NCBI GenBank assembly: GCA_013115135.1
Contig: JABANP010000154.1
Location: 1-64,000, forward strand
Source: Perkinsus olseni
Taxonomy: Eukaryota > Perkinsozoa > Perkinsida > Perkinsidae
Direction: 5' to 3'
Length of the DNA stretch: 64,000 nucleotides
In this document: positions 1 to 10,550 of the stretch, piece by piece
Position numbering within the stretch: the stretch's first letter is position 1
Layout of the letters: every line of letters begins with the position of its first letter
Program-made: the position numbers and the translations under genes
Notes under the pieces: generated by a model
Told to the model about the DNA's origin: nothing
Database searches by the model: none
Seen by the model: only the letters and a program-made list of their open reading frames with translations

Positions 1-1686
1 CTCCAAAACAGCCGTGGTGATGGACCGTGAGACAGGCTCACCATGCGGTCACTCGGCATCTGCCATGGGCTTCTCATGAGCACTATCCTATCAGCTAGCT
101 GGTCAACATCAAGATCATCTCGGCTCAACTCCAAACACGGTGAGAGGCCTCTCGCTATTCTACTAGGACTGATCGAGTCGTCACGATGTCCACCGACTGC
201 TGATGACTTCATACAAGGCTACACCACCGATACCGGCATGAAAACACTGATAGGACCATACCGTTCATCCACCTCTGTAACACAAGTCTTGGCATAAGGC
301 AAACGAGAGAGTAATCAAGCATGATTAGTCCGGCACTGAGAGGACCTAAATTCCCGCTGGCAGAAGAGCGACACAAAAGCCATCGCTCAAGAACTGCATA
401 CCGTATATGGACAGACACGACATATACGCTCATGAAACCCACAGGCCCTTCCATATTGGAACTCTCCAGAAGACAGATGCCGATAGAAAACATGGTCAGA
501 TGGTCCAGGCTGAGGCGTATCCGATAGATGGCCAGTGCCCTTGCACTAAGGCAGCTCTGCAACTGACAGGGAACGAATCGAGAAAGTTGCAGCCGCGGCA
601 ATGGCGTCTTGCCGACGTTGGAAGATGCCGCCCCTCCATCGAAGGCTCGGCTATGGGACTTTTCACGACTTCTCAGTCATCATCAAGAGGGGACTCTCTG
701 GCACGGTAGGTAAGGTACAGCTGTGTGTCAAGCAATATGAAGCCACCTGAACGACTCAATTGATGACTCGTTGCACAGCTCGACTGTGCACTGAGGAGAA
801 ACGTGCAATTCAAAACCCGGTGTCTACGATGTTCAGGTGCCGGCATGATATCCAAGCATGCAGCCCACAGCCCCACCATCATCCTTGAAGGCCGAGCCCA
901 CCGCCATGTCCATTCGAGGTTGACAGGACAAGAGTCAGGAGGGAGGCGACGACTGAAGTCAGGGAACTCCGGGAAAAGAGCAGAGAACCCCTAGAAGACT
1001 ATAGGAGCTTCATGCGCTTCAGCCATACACAAATTTTCCTTCGCACTCCTTGGCCACAGTTTCTGCAAGGACCATGCTATCGTGGTTCATGGGGACGGTT
1101 ACACACGGGTTAAACCGCCCTTGGGAGCAGCTATGTTGCCAATGATTAGTCGTGAGACCGCATGAAGGGATGATAGCATCCAAAATGGTCACGTGGCTCG
1201 GGTGGCACCCGCTAGTATAGCGGAGACGTACCACGGGTACCCTTACGGAGGGCCTCTTAGGGCCAGCCAAGAAGGAGAAGGAGGCAAAGCAATGAGGTTG
1301 TGGTTGATGATCGAACCGTGACGGTGACGTCGCCTTGCTCTCAACGGACAATTGGACGTCGTCGGTGGTCGATGGATGAGCATTTTGAACACAACTGTGA
1401 TGAGCCCAGAATGCCTCGAACACAGCAGGCTCAATTCACAAACACGACACGGTAGCACGAGCCGAAAAATAGAAAAGCAATGTCGCGACGAGGATGGACA
1501 AATGCCGATGTTCATAACAATAATCGTGAGCGTTCGAGGCTTCCCAGCAGGCCTGCAGGCCCGGCACTCGGCTCGAGTGATGAGACGACGTTACGACGGT
1601 CGTGTGGCGATGAAGCTGGGAAAACGGGTAAAAGAATTTAGTGGGCGGCCGAAAACTGATCAGCGGTACCGTGGGGATAAAAAATC
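1..1686. other. Gene-poor flank, duplicated at 4.6-5.6 kb
   Basis: No convincing gene is seen; open frames on both strands are short and do not agree with the second copy. Stretches match the region 4.63-5.55 kb in the same order: around 640-690 with 4632-4690, 850-930 with 4820-4880, 1205-1260 with 5105-5165, and 1410-1450 with 5305-5345. It is the 3' flank of the minus-strand gene that follows and belongs to the older tandem duplication. Confidence 0.5.
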
Positions 1687-3530
1687 TTAAGCCTTGGTAA
1701 GACAGATACGGCGCTTCAGGAATCGGGTGTAGATGGTCTTCTCAGTGGCAAAGAAGAGCACCTGCAGGTCCTTGTTTGACCACTCTTCGTACCACTGCAA
1801 GATCAACTTATTCCAGAATAAATGATATTCCTCATCTCTGAAGCGCACCGTGATGTATTCACGGTCCACCCAAGGCCTACTGCGGAGAGAGAGCTTGAAG
1901 CGGGAGGAGACAACCGCTCCATCAGCTTCCACCTCAATCAGCACATCGTCCTCGGATCTCACCGTGCAAGTGACTTTGTAGTTAGATTCTTCGGGTTGGT
2001 CATAGACGAACTTACCCGGTACGACCGGGAAACCCTTCCTCCTGAAAACCACTCGTCGGTCCTGGAAGCGACTCGCGATAAGTTTGTCACCCCTTGGGAA
2101 CAACAAAGCCGCGAGATCACAAGGCTGATCCCCAACAGCTGGCGAAAAGGCCTCATCGAGGCCGATAATGCCGGTATTCTTGAAGAAGGTCTCCAATCGC
2201 TTGCACCATTCAACAGCAGTAATGTTAGATCTGTCGAAGTCGATGAGGAAGCGTCGCCGATACCTTGGGACGGGCGCGGACCGCATAGGATACGGCCCAA
2301 GTTTGATTACATTGCTAGTAACCCGAACTTGCGGTACATCAATGTCGTAGGTAACCTGTTTATCTTCGTTGACCTTGTACGTCATAGTGTAGAACGAGCC
2401 CTTGTGAGTGAAGTCACCAACGTCCTGAGCCGTCGTGACCAGGAAGGGAAGAGAAGCCGATAATATCAGACAAGTTGGTATGAAGGATATCAGCATTGGT
2501 AGAAGGGAGGAGGAGCCTCGTGGGAGACAAAGGAAAAACTTACACTGGGGGAATTGGCTCAAGCACGACCATGAGCCGACAGTGGAACTGCCAAGTCGAT
2601 TGGACGAGGCGGGCAACGGACGGTGAAGAAATTTGCGAAGGCTCTCTATCAGAATATTCGGTGAACAACCCGTACGCGTGTGCACGTCAGCCTGGGACGG
2701 CAACAGCGACCGACGTCTGGCGCTGTCCCCGAAAGAGTGCCCGGCTCGACAAGCACGAACATCCTGGTCAGGCTATGGTAGTAAAGGTGATGGTTCGATC
2801 AACACAGAATAAGGAGGATGGATAACCGTTGGTGTTCAGGGGCAGTAAGGAGGTCAATTAGGCCGTTCCTCGCCATCAGGTCACATGTCTTCAGCAGCTG
2901 CCTACAGTATTACCCGCAAGGATCAGAGTGAAAAGGCGATGCATCACAGCCAGGTCGAAGCCGGGCGAGCATCATGACCATGATCAGCTTTACGAGGAAC
3001 GGGCGATTGAAGCTGGGCGAAGCTCATCCTGATAGAGAGTCTCAGGGAGACTTTCACAGTGGCTTATTATTCCCGACGCGATCGTAACCATTGCCCGTGG
3101 TCACGCTGAACGAATCGCACACTTCCAGCCGACCGATGGGTTGTAGACCAGAACCAAGAAAGGACTGGTCCCAGGACAGTATCGGCTGTTCAAGATGGAT
3201 GGACAGCAAAGCCTTGCTCACGCCCTCAGCCTTACGGTGTCACCGTGATGCTGCTTTCTGCGCTGTCCCTATCGTGCGCCCTACTAATCTGACGCTGCCG
3301 AGCATTAGAATATACCCGAGGGGCTCTACCAGTAGTTTTTCCCTATGGAATCTCATTGGCAGGCTCGAGTCGTGGCCATGGGTCGGAGACTCCGACCCCG
3401 ACTCGGAGTCTCTGCAGCAGTCCACAGTAAGAGAACAGAACAAGACCGCCTCATTCAACTCATCGATGTACTCACTCGTCTCCTCAACTGGGGTTTTCCC
3501 GGCCCATAGAGACTACACGGCGTAGTGATG
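600..3530. repeat. Tandem segmental duplication, copy 1
   Basis: Together with 4630-7260 this forms a direct duplication with a period of about 3.7-4.0 kb. The secreted-protein gene is the best conserved part; both its flanks also align in patches, for example 3416-3470 with 7149-7205. The flanks have drifted far more than the gene, so the duplication is not recent. Boundaries are approximate. Confidence 0.6.
1687..2496 (-). CDS. Secreted protein of unknown function, paralog 1
   Basis: A single-exon gene of 269 residues. The frame is open further upstream to 2703, but the Met at 2494-2496 is chosen because it starts a clear signal peptide (MLISFIPTCLILSASLPFLV, then TTAQ), and because the paralog at 5633-6457 begins at the same place. 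The mature part has no domain I recognise. Conserved with the paralog are DVGDF-HKG-FYTMTYKV after the signal, a motif ITA-EWCKR-ETFFKN in the middle, KSEDDVLI-like strands, and a C-terminal TIYT-F--R-I-LT. It looks like a folded extracellular domain rather than low complexity. The product is probably secreted or surface-bound. Function unknown. Confidence 0.75.
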   Translation of the reverse strand: MLISFIPTCLILSASLPFLVTTAQDVGDFTHKGSFYTMTYKVNEDKQVTYDIDVPQVRVTSNVIKLGPYPMRSAPVPRYRRRFLIDFDRSNITAVEWCKRLETFFKNTGIIGLDEAFSPAVGDQPCDLAALLFPRGDKLIASRFQDRRVVFRRKGFPVVPGKFVYDQPEESNYKVTCTVRSEDDVLIEVEADGAVVSSRFKLSLRSRPWVDREYITVRFRDEEYHLFWNKLILQWYEEWSNKDLQVLFFATEKTIYTRFLKRRICLTKA

Positions 3531-3780
3531 GCCTCCCGGAGACAATGGAGGTTGTTGAAGCCAGCCGGGCACAAAGAGTCCACAGCAGCCTGCCTCATAA
3601 CGGTAGCTGCTGGCTGTCCACCGAGTAGGACTCAGCGGGCCAGTGACAGCTAGGCTGTCTCAGCCCGCGGCATCGGGTAACCGGTAGCAGTCTCACATGA
3701 ATTGAGACCTCCTCCAGGGCGGGTAGGATGCGGTTTTGAAGTTGAACTGATGTATTGAGCCAGTCAATCAATCTCTCAAC
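2497..3780. other. Intergenic, duplicated at 6.46-7.26 kb
   Basis: No gene recognised. The 144-codon plus-strand frame at 3091-3525 is not preserved in the duplicate at 7.1 kb, so it is probably chance. At 3384-3412 a GC-rich inverted repeat reads GTCGGAGACTCCGAC followed by a related sequence, which could form a hairpin. Confidence 0.4.
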
Positions 3781-3784
3781 TCGG

Positions 3785-3852
3785 GTTCGCGACTTTAGCT
3801 AAGCTAAGGCGCGTAATTGCGCTGCGCGCAGGTTCAATTCCCTCCAGTCGCG
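3785..3852 (+). tRNA. tRNA-like sequence, identity uncertain
   Basis: The ends pair well: GCGACTT at 3787-3793 with CAGTCGC at 3845-3851, six of seven pairs. An A-box-like TAGCTAAG and a full internal promoter B box GGTTCAATTCC are present. However, the T stem has two mismatches, no proper seven-base anticodon loop can be drawn in the GC-rich middle (GCGCG...CGCGC), and no T-run terminator follows. It could be a tRNA relic, a tRNA-derived repeat or an odd tRNA. A covariance-model scan would decide. Confidence 0.35.
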
Positions 3853-3859
3853 CTTTAAC

Positions 3860-5632
3860 AACACTAGCGGCTTGGGCCACTCTTAGTACAATCGACATGC
3901 CCAAAAACTACGCTATGAGCAGTTATGTAGTCAAATGATGGCGCCAATAGGAAGACGACGGGAGCTTATACAAATTGTGACGAAGCGCTTGGTCTCTACA
4001 TCGCGACCCAAGGGATCCTTGCCACTTACCAAACTGCTGGCGCGGGAGACGGCCCTCCCGTTCGATCTAGATGTGGCCGCGGCCGACAGAGGGAAGTATC
4101 TCTCACAGAAGGCATAGGCTTCGAACAGGTTCATGTCTGATACCTGAAGGGTCAGGTGAATCTTGCTCATCTTGAATTTCCTCAACTCTCACCTCCAAAG
4201 ACACACCAGCATGCAGTCGTTCATATCCCCTGTCCATCAGAGCCGCCATGGGGTGGCAACTCCGTTGGGGAGGCGTCAGATCGCTGCAGCTGCTGCTGTC
4301 TGAGTGATGTCGAGTCTTCACCCTCACCGAGTCCGCCAGCATGTGATGGTCGAAAAACAGCCTCCTAAAGACGGTCCAAGAGGCGAGGCTTCCAGTAGAG
4401 TTTGTGTAATGACAATCACCTCACTATTATCCATGCAACAACGTGGAAGCGCTCACGGTAATTCTGTCGACTAAGTTATACTAATCCAGGCCCCCCTTCT
4501 CATCCAGTATGGACTCGTCCACGCGGACGAGATGGCTTCATGCAAGGCACGGGTGACCGATTTCTGGGATGAAGTGTCTAATAAAGACGCAGAAAATTGA
4601 GAATGCCAGAGAAGACACTTTGGCAGGAGCTCCCGAAAGCTCGGCTGAGGGACTTTTTAAGACTTCTCAGCACCGCTCAGTCATCATCCGCAGGGTGATT
4701 GTCTGGCGCGGTTCAACGTTGTGTCGAGACCCCCACGCAACGTCAAGCGATATGCAGCTTCCTGAAGAACTGGAATGAAGACTCATACAGCCGCCCGACT
4801 ATCGGCGAAGAGCTACCAAAGCATGCTCCCAGAGCCATATTATCCTTCCCACCGAGCCGATCGCCGTGCCCAGTCGAAGCCGACGAAGCAGAAAACAAGG
4901 GGAGGAACCTCCTTCTCCATCGTCGCTTGAACCTCGAGTATCTCGAGTATGAAGAGCGTATTGTAGACTTAGCATGCTATAGTGGGTCAGCGTCGAACCG
5001 TGAGGGTCAGCCGTCCCCTACGGTTCGTCGTAGCCTACGACTCATAGGACTGTAAGAAGGGATGGAAGAGCTCCCGGAATACAGTACTGGTCACACTGCA
5101 TGAGGTGGCACCCACCAATCCGCCTATCGCAGAGCCGTACCAAGGGAACCCCCGGGTCCTTTAGGGCTACTAGTCAAGACTGTCCTCGGAAGATGCACGG
5201 CATCGAAGTTCTGCATGATTATGAAACAGTGGATGTCGTCGGAGCTCCGAACGGTCGACAAGCCTGACGACATTTAAATACAACTGTGGTGAAATCTGAG
5301 TGCTGCCTCGACCATACCACGCTCGATTCACAAACACAACACGGTGAGCCGATATATCGAAAAAGGCGAGGGCGAGAGAAGCCCCATTCACACCACTTAC
5401 ACGTACACAGAGTTGCACTGATGGCTCTTTGGACATCGCTAGGCAACCGTGAACCAGCCTCGGGCTGATAGTGGGTATTACAATAATCTTGGGAGACCGA
5501 GGCTGCTCAACAAGCCACGGTCTGTTCAACACAGCTTACGCTGTGTAAAGATGAAGCCGATAGAACGAGCGAAGGAACCAAATGGTGGGAAAACCTTGCC
5601 ACTCATTAATCGGCGGTGAGAAGAATCTCAGC
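3860..5632. other. Intergenic, second duplicated flank
   Basis: No gene supported. From about 4630 the sequence aligns in patches with 600-1450 (see the duplication entries). Short open frames here do not match between copies. Confidence 0.45.
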
Positions 5633-7260
5633 TCAAACCCTGGTGAGAGCAATCTGACGCCCTCGAAATTGTGTGTAAATTGTCTTGGTCGTGGCGAAAA
5701 GCAGCAGTTCCAAGTCAACGGGTCTCCATCTCGCCAGGGTCCACTTGCGCAACACCTTAGTCCCGAATTCTTGCACCGTATCAAGCCCACTTCCGAATGG
5801 CGTCACAGCGTAGTCACGATCCACTAGAGGACTACTGTGAAGAGAGAGCTTGTAACGGGAGTATAGAACTTCCCCACGGAATTCAATCTGGATCAGCACA
5901 TCGTCTTCAGATTTCACCGTAAAAGTAACTTTGAATGAAAGCGTTGTTTGCTCAGGCTTCTCATACACGAACATGCCGCTTACCGCCGCGTAGCCTTTCC
6001 TCTTGAACTCGTGTAGCCTGTTCTGAAAGTCAGTAGGGATACCATGGTACGATGGTAAAATCATGAGAACGGTGAGGTAACAAAGCTGGATATCACCAGC
6101 AGCAGGCGAGTAGGGCTCATCAACACCGATGATTCCGTTGTTCTTGAAGAAGGTCTCCCAACGCTTGCACCAATCAAGAGCAGTGATGTTGGATTTATCG
6201 AAATCGATTCGGTAGGTGTTAGAATGCCGTCTGATGGGAGCATACCGTAGAGGATACGGCCCTAGCTTCAACACGTTTCTAGTAACCCGAACTTGAGGTA
6301 CATCAAGGTCGAAGGTAACCTGTTTATCTTCGTTGACCTTGTACGTCATAGTGTAGAACGGGCCCTTGTGAGCGAAGTCACCAACGTCCTGAGCCGTCGT
6401 GACCAGGAAGGGAAGAGAAGCCGATAATATCAGGCAAGTTGGTACGAAGGCGACCATTGGTGGGAGGAGGAGTCTCGTTAAAGACCTAGGAAAGAGTTAC
6501 ACTTAAGAATTTGGTTCAACCATCGACGTAAACGATGAGCCGGCAGTTGTAGATCCCTGATTCTTGGCCGCAGCGGTGTAGCTTGGGAGAGTAACGCTAT
6601 GAGCTACAAAAAAAGTGCCGATGAAGACGTGGGCGGGCCTCCGAGACTTGAGATGCGATAAAGCGATTTCGGTGAGAGTGCATTGGCACTGACACCGTCA
6701 CACTGTGGTGACACATTCCCGACGGCCCAGTCGACCGGAGGAGGGGGCCAAGGGCGGGTACAACACCTCCGAAGGACTCAGTGGACAACTTGCACGCATG
6801 CACACTTCAGCTTAGGACGACGGCAACCTGTCTCGGCTCAACAGGTGCACTATAGTGATAACCATCACCATTGCTGACTAACTACCAGTACCTCATACCA
6901 ACCTGCGCCTTGAACTCACGTGCATGGGGATACGTGCAGAACTGAGCTTAGCTCAGTAAGCTGTAGAGCACATTATTGTTCAACTCTTCTCGTGTCAAAC
7001 TTGACCTTTGAGCCCCATCTCACAGGTACCACTGAAGCTGTGAAGGGGGCCACCGTCCAACGGATCCGAGGTTCGACCGAGAGTGAGGCTGATGGACTGC
7101 CGTAGATGGGCAGGGCGGTCGATTGAGTCGACACAACCCAATCGTTACGGAGTCTCCGCAGTAAACCACAGTAAGAGAACAGAAGAAGACCATCTAATTG
7201 AACTCATCGATGTACCCATCCGTGCCGGCGGCCCGTACAGTCTCACTTCGAACAATCTCA
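4630..7260. repeat. Tandem segmental duplication, copy 2
   Basis: Second copy of the unit described for 600-3530. It holds the paralogous secreted-protein gene at 5633-6457 plus both flanks. Patches at 7149-7205 match 3416-3470, including the shared CACAGTAAGAGAACAGAA. Confidence 0.6.
5633..6457 (-). CDS. Secreted protein of unknown function, paralog 2
   Basis: A single-exon gene of 274 residues and tandem paralog of 1687-2496. The start ATG at 6455-6457 directly begins a signal peptide (MVAFVPTCLILSASLPFLVT). The two proteins are very close over the first 60 residues and diverge later; insertions and deletions between them keep the frame, which supports coding selection. No known domain is recognised. 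The 5' end of the gene matches copy 1 almost base for base around 6310-6440. Confidence 0.78.
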   Translation of the reverse strand: MVAFVPTCLILSASLPFLVTTAQDVGDFAHKGPFYTMTYKVNEDKQVTFDLDVPQVRVTRNVLKLGPYPLRYAPIRRHSNTYRIDFDKSNITALDWCKRWETFFKNNGIIGVDEPYSPAAGDIQLCYLTVLMILPSYHGIPTDFQNRLHEFKRKGYAAVSGMFVYEKPEQTTLSFKVTFTVKSEDDVLIQIEFRGEVLYSRYKLSLHSSPLVDRDYAVTPFGSGLDTVQEFGTKVLRKWTLARWRPVDLELLLFATTKTIYTQFRGRQIALTRV

Positions 7261-7411
7261 GTCACTAGGCACGTTCCACATTCGCACAGACCCAACCAAC
7301 TCTATCACATTTCCAACCATAATAACTACACTGCAATCCAACGACAAATACGACAATAGAAACACAGGAATACTATGATGACAACAACAACAACTGAACA
7401 GGAAGCTGCGG
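6458..7411. other. Intergenic, no gene seen
   Basis: Continuation of duplicated flank to about 7260, then about 150 bp of AC-rich sequence leading to the 3' end of the TIM9-like gene. Nothing else recognised. Confidence 0.4.
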
Positions 7412-7915
7412 TTAGCTCTCTCCTCCACGCTGACGGTAGACCTCAGCGGTGTTCCCTCTGGACTCGTTCTCGTGTAAGATCTTGGCCTGCTCGGCGTTGT
7501 GCTCGGCGAACCTCAAGGCCACTCGCTGCGAATACCCCACGAACTTCTGTACACAACGCTTGGTGCAGTCCATCTGAAGAGGACGGAAAATGGCTAAATA
7601 TGAATCGCTTCGCTCCGCCCTCGGCACCTCTTCCCCGTTTATTTTTTTCTCTTTGGAAGCTCCTCACACAAGTAGCGAAGCATCTATTGACCATGTTATT
7701 GTAGGTGTTCATCGAATCTCGCATCTGGAAAGAAGCCAAATACACTTCCATCTTGATCTCCGCTCCTCTCGGGGATGGACCGCATTCGTATCTTCCTCGC
7801 ATGAACCTCAAGATTCGCTCACCTGCAGCCACTGCATCTCCTGTTCAACAGCCTGACGATCAGCATTCGATAAGGCGTTGAAGCCAGGCACCGCACTAGG
7901 GTCCATTCCAGACAT
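7412..7915 (-). CDS. TIM9: Mitochondrial import chaperone Tim9 (three exons)
   Basis: Small Tim proteins form the hexameric chaperone of the mitochondrial intermembrane space that escorts membrane proteins to the TIM22 and SAM complexes. Exon 1 (7823-7915) starts MSGMDPSAV and ends in WLQ; exon 2 (7628-7724) carries MRDSMNTYNNMVNRCFATC, the first CX3C; exon 3 (7412-7573) carries CTKRC, the second CX3C, followed by QRVALRFAEHN, the Tim9 signature tail. Introns are 98 and 54 nt, both GT-AG. As assembled, exon 2 is one base out of frame with exon 3. Removing one A from the run of seven A (7650-7656) restores a normal 15-residue spacing between the two CX3C motifs. This is either a sequencing error or a real frameshift. 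Confidence 0.82.
7574..7627 (-). repeat. Family C introner-like intron in TIM9
   Basis: A 54-nt intron with GTGCCG donor and CTTCAG acceptor. Its interior GCGGA-GCGAAGCGATTCAT followed by a TTTA tract is shared with two introns of the class V enzyme gene (33224-33270 and 33501-33552). Confidence 0.7.
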
Positions 7916-7933
7916 CTTTACTACTTTACAAAA

Positions 7934-8158
7934 TCACAACTGAAGATCTTTGAAGTGAGAGTTGGAACTTTCAGTCAAAAGCCTCGCTGGCAACTCGACG
8001 ATCGTTGCTGACTTGAAAACATCCCATGCATCAAATAAGCACACTATTCTCTTCTCTTCCCCTTCTCTTGGGAACCTGACCAACCACACTTCCACGCCAA
8101 GCTCTTCGAAAGCACCGATGGTCAACCGCCGAGGATGAGCCATCATCCTAGACTGCAT
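7934..8158 (-). CDS. Possible small gene, unrecognised
   Basis: An ATG-started frame of 74 codons between TIM9 and the transporter, same strand. The first part (MAHPRRLTIGAFEELGVEVW) has protein-like composition. The rest may include an intron, since GTCAGG follows GEVW-type sequence in the expected place. No family recognised. It could be a short gene, an extra exon or chance. Confidence 0.25.
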   Translation of the reverse strand: MQSRMMAHPRRLTIGAFEELGVEVWLVRFPREGEEKRIVCLFDAWDVFKSATIVELPARLLTESSNSHFKDLQL

Positions 8159-8285
8159 ATGGCAAGAACAAGCCTCACGTGTTAAAAAGAAATTTCAGAA
8201 GGTCCCCGATCGTCACTGCCCTAACGGCTGCCCTACTTCCCACGGGAGCATCAGCAACCCGTCCCTACGCGCCTGCACAACCGGC

Positions 8286-9569
8286 TTACCATTGGTTTCG
8301 TTCGACATCCCTTCCGAAGATCCCCAACCCCACCGAGACGAAGATCATCCCAACCATCGAGGAGGGTGCCAATGGATACCCGAAAAGGATCTGTAAGACT
8401 GCCGATCTTGCCGAAGTTGTGCTTCCCTCGACTCACAGAACTGGCTAGAGCCGTAGCCCACAGCTCCACTGCAGCTGCGATGGACTTAATAATAGACCCG
8501 AGGGAACGAAGGACGAACCCCGTTAATATACCTACCACGGAACCCGGCTGCCACGACTCCAAACAATTCCAAGGGGAGCGCAATTTTCTCATCCTTGTTC
8601 CGCCACATCAAATCCGAGTCACAACAACACCCTACCGATCCACAGGGCCCAGCAGACGCAAAAAGTCGGCCTTCCCCGCAGCTCCCCGTGGACGTACCAG
8701 TGAACGCAGCATTAATAACAGCGGCCGCAGTCCAGGGCCTCGTAAGAGGCTGAATTAACGCATCCCACTGCGTCTGATGATGAGGCGCCACAAAACAGCT
8801 CAGAATCAACAGGAGGAGACTGTCAGCGTACATGAACACATTTTGTATCTACAACAGCTAGAGGTGTCAGAAAAAAAACCACCAGCAACTCACATGAGGA
8901 TTCACCCCTCGATTTCTCAGAAGCTTCTCACTGAAGATTCCAGCAGCGCTCGACAAAAACGCTTGTAAAAACACCGTCATGTAATCCACGACCGAGTGAC
9001 CGCCAGAGGAGCCGCCTGAAAAATCGCCATCACCCTCGACTGCACCGAAGAGCCTCACCGAATAGGAGAGCGTAGAGGGCCGGGCTCTCCCTGAGCATCG
9101 AGCCTAGCATTATAAAAATAAGTCCAACCCATTGAAGGAGGGACGTCTTCTTAGCGGACCCTAGTAGTTGATAGAGAATGGCTGTTATCACTATGCGGCT
9201 CTGCAGCAGTACCTGCATGACGGGAAATGTCGCGCGCCACGAAATTTGCCCGCCTTACAAAATAGGTACCCGGATCGAACCTTTTCAAGCCGTGGTAAGT
9301 AAGGACGTTATAAATGCAGTACAGCGCTGCTGGTATCATGTTTCTGACACCTCTAGCTGTCACGATCAACAGCAGCGGCAACGGGCGTACAGTAAAAGCA
9401 GCTTTGGATGGCCCTTCAATTGTGCCACGAGGCCCGCCAAAGTTCCTCCCGTGTCCATACAGAAGAGGGCGCTGGCTAACACCAACTTGGCCGCCTCCTG
9501 CCACATCACGGCGACCTTGGAGTCGACCACCACGCCCTCCTCCTCATCAACGACCGATGCCCAGTGAAC
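8286..9569 (-). CDS. SLC35A-type nucleotide-sugar transporter (N-terminal exon missing)
   Basis: Golgi or ER membrane antiporter family that exchanges a cytosolic nucleotide sugar for the nucleoside monophosphate. Seven consecutive exons join in frame: 9391-9569, 9259-9343, 9059-9212, 8894-9015, 8698-8848, 8437-8531, 8286-8390, ending TAA. Family features in order: VMWQEAAKLVLA (helix 2), NMIPAALYCIYNVL (helix 3-4), VLLQSRIVITAILYQLL and LQWVGLIFIMLG (helices 5-6), AGIFSEKLLRN, NAAFTGILTGFVLRSLGSII, and a C-terminal ILFGYP helix pair. Introns are 42-47 nt apart from one of 166 nt. An acceptor lies just before 9569, so the first exon with helix 1 must lie upstream (9.57-10.2 kb); I could not identify it. 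Substrate cannot be told from sequence. Confidence 0.85.
8849..8893 (-). repeat. Family B introner-like intron, inverted orientation
   Basis: A 45-nt intron of the transporter (GTGAGT...TTGTAG). It contains the 18-nt sequence AGCTAGAGGTGTCAGAAA at 8856-8873 on the plus strand, that is, antisense to the host gene. In this orientation the complement supplies the pyrimidine tract before the acceptor. The same sequence lies in the sense direction in the introns at 9344, 33352 and 34090. Confidence 0.7.
9213..9258 (-). repeat. Family A introner-like intron in transporter
   Basis: A 46-nt GT-AG intron between TYF and VLLQ codons. It contains AAATTTCGTGGCGCGCG, the family A core shared with introns at 12478, 14033, 15372 and 34399. 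Confidence 0.7.
9344..9390 (-). repeat. Family B introner-like intron, sense orientation
   Basis: A 47-nt intron (GTACGC...GTCAG) that ends within the family B core: AGCTAGAGGTGTCAG forms the acceptor. Frame across the junction (KLLL-NMIPAALY) matches the SLC35A family. Confidence 0.68.
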
Positions 9570-10550
9570 CTAGGAGAGGTCTTATCGAACTTCACAAGCA
9601 ATCACCGCCAAAGCCAGCGCTGGTGACGGCAGTCGTCCATTCAAGGAGCGTCACCGCTGTCAGTCCACCGTGTAGGGATTGAGACCGCTATCTGATTGCG
9701 TTAACGGCAGACTCCTACTGTCCCTGAATCTACTCCCTACTACGGAGACGTTGGCACCACGGAAAAGAGGGAATGCCCCTCTCGAATGGAACGACCGCCA
9801 CTATGTGCCATTTTCACAACGTTATTTGCAAGATTCCCAACCAACCCCTCGACCCAAGCAGACGACTATCATCTTCATTCGACCACCACCACCACCCGGC
9901 AGCCTACCAGCAGTCCCTGGGCCACCCACACTGCGATGTATGTCCCCAAAATAGCAATACTTCATACCAACCCGTCAGGCCGAGGAACGAGAAAGGAAGA
10001 GTAGAATTAACGGAGGCGGGCCTTCCAGCATCACCCAACCGTGTCACCATTGCAACTGCGTGGCAAGAGGTCCATCCACCACCACACGGTCCGAAAATTA
10101 CGCAATAAAATCGTAGAAAGCACCCCGGCGGCGAAGCATTACCGGCGGCAACCTCACCACGAGCCATTCTCACGCTCAGACCAACTCAATTTTGCCCCAC
10201 CCATCTGAGGACCCTGAAACTCTACAGCCGAGAATGGTTCTAAGAAACATCAGTATTGGACGTAGTGGTAGTTGATGACAATGACGACCATCGACTCATC
10301 GACGTTGTCGCTTGGCGATACCCTTAGGCTTGGCGAAGCCTCCTTCTCCTAAAGTAAAATAAAGTATCATAGTAAGCACGTGTCTCAGTAAACTCATGTG
10401 TATAATACAGTGTTCCAAATAATCTTAGAAGATTTCCGAAAGGAGCGGTATCTCCGTAACAGGAATCACGAATCAGAACCTGTTTCTTGGGTACGTTCTG
10501 TATAATGGCAATGCGTGAAGATTGAAAGTGTAATCAAAACCGTTTCATGA
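9570..10550. other. Unassigned; probably 5' exon(s) of the transporter
   Basis: The transporter needs an upstream exon, so part of this stretch should hold it, but no helix-1 sequence could be recognised in any minus-strand frame. The rest shows nothing that I can name. Confidence 0.3.

Noticed and set aside
1822..2463. 213-codon plus-strand ORF
   Set aside because: It is the antisense shadow of the secreted-protein gene and is not kept open in the paralog at 5.6-6.5 kb.
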